Made by a program: the position numbers and the translations under genes. 64,000 bases of DNA from Streptomyces sp. 378. Its GTDB lineage: Bacteria; Actinomycetota; Actinomycetes; Streptomycetales; Streptomycetaceae. The DNA lies in NCBI RefSeq assembly GCF_030124145.1, contig NZ_JASKMS010000020.1, forward strand, positions 62,001-126,000. Direction: 5' to 3'. How positions within the stretch are numbered: position 1 is the stretch's first letter; each line of letters starts with the position of its first letter. Below, in pieces: positions 63,751 through 64,000 of the stretch. The notes under the pieces were generated by a model. It saw nothing but the letters and a program-made list of their open reading frames with translations, was not told the DNA's origin and made no database searches.

Positions 63751-64000
63751 TCACATTCCTCGTCGGGGAGCCTCGAAGGCTCCCTGGCCGGCCGCCACCT
63801 GCCGCAGATACGGGTTGGCGGCGCGCTCCTGGCCGATGGTCGTCTGGGGGCCGTGGCCGGACAGCACCACGGTCGAGTCGTCGAGCGGCAGGCACACGCG
63901 GGCCAGCGAGTCGAGCATCTCGGCCATGTCGCCGCCGGGCAGGTCGGTGCGTCCGATGGAGCCGGCGAACAGCAGGTCGCCCGAGAAGAGGATCGGCGGG
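63751..64000 (-). CDS. Metallo-beta-lactamase-fold hydrolase, C-terminal part
   Basis: The last 82 residues are inside the window, and the frame is open at the right edge. It reads PPILFSGDLLFAGSIGRTDLPGGDM, in which the GD of SGDLLF supplies the bridging metal-ligand Asp of glyoxalase II-like proteins. LSGHGPQTTIGQERAANPYL follows, with the last His. This fits glyoxalase II / YcbL-type hydrolases upstream of hisS in actinobacteria. The substrate is unknown. Confidence 0.85.
   Translation of the reverse strand, partial: PPILFSGDLLFAGSIGRTDLPGGDMAEMLDSLARVCLPLDDSTVVLSGHGPQTTIGQERAANPYLRQVAAGQGAFEAPRRGM

Overview
The window is very GC-rich actinobacterial chromosome and almost certainly Streptomyces. 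It carries bldD and an sIHF gene, uses GTG and TTG starts freely, and its gene order (rib/his, guaB1, rpe-rsmB-fmt-priA-metK-coaBC-rpoZ-gmk-sIHF-pyr, bldD-nusB-efp-aroBKC-aroE-mltG-ruvX-alaS-rpsD-rarA-hisS) matches what I remember of the S. coelicolor SCO1434-SCO1509 interval. Most of it is core chromosome. I see no insertion sequence, prophage, CRISPR array, tRNA or rRNA. Calls rest on reading the translated sequence and on remembered family motifs; no search was run.

Layout. 1-3.5 kb: the end of a CbbX-type AAA+ protein, two CNNM/CBS membrane proteins and a PH-domain membrane protein. 3.1-8.1 kb: a riboflavin/histidine operon on the minus strand (FMN riboswitch, ribE, ribM, ribBA, ribH, hisE, hisG, PH protein, terminator). 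8.2-13.4 kb: accessory genes, comprising a DasR-type promoter with no gene behind it, a ROK repressor divergent from an MFS exporter across a palindromic operator, a GH6 cellulase-like protein and a DUF5995 protein. 13.4-20.3 kb: a probable L-lysine catabolic region with davA-davB (5-aminovaleramide route), a small secreted protein, an MFS transporter, and a cationic-type amino acid permease followed by an Lrp/AsnC regulator. TTGC/GCAA half-sites lie in front of both the permease and davA.

20.5-31.7 kb: guaB1 (probable GMP reductase), a barstar-like protein, a SorC-type regulator, rpe, rsmB, fmt, a small HTH protein, a helicase-dead priA and metK. 31.9-44.8 kb: coaBC, rpoZ, gmk, sIHF, then the pyrimidine cluster pyrF-pyrD-carB-carA-(PH-like protein)-pyrC-pyrB-pyrR, read from 44.8 kb downward and headed by a PyrR-binding RNA element that overlaps the pyrR ribosome binding site. 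45.0-45.7 kb: bldD with its promoter, a BldD box and two back-to-back terminators. 45.7-51.8 kb: nusB, efp, a PepP-like protein with changed metal ligands, a proline-rich P-loop protein, aroB, aroK and aroC. 52-59 kb: a small membrane protein with a triple motif, aroE, mltG, ruvX, alaS and two small membrane-associated proteins. 59.2-64 kb: rpsD, rarA, a VKOR-family protein, hisS and the end of a metallo-beta-lactamase-fold hydrolase.

The observations most worth following are the davAB-permease-Lrp module with shared cis sites, the orphan DasR-type promoter at 8.28 kb, the triple GAD-LG-YAP protein inside the aro cluster, the PepP homologue with substituted metal ligands, and the RNA hairpins in the pyr cluster.
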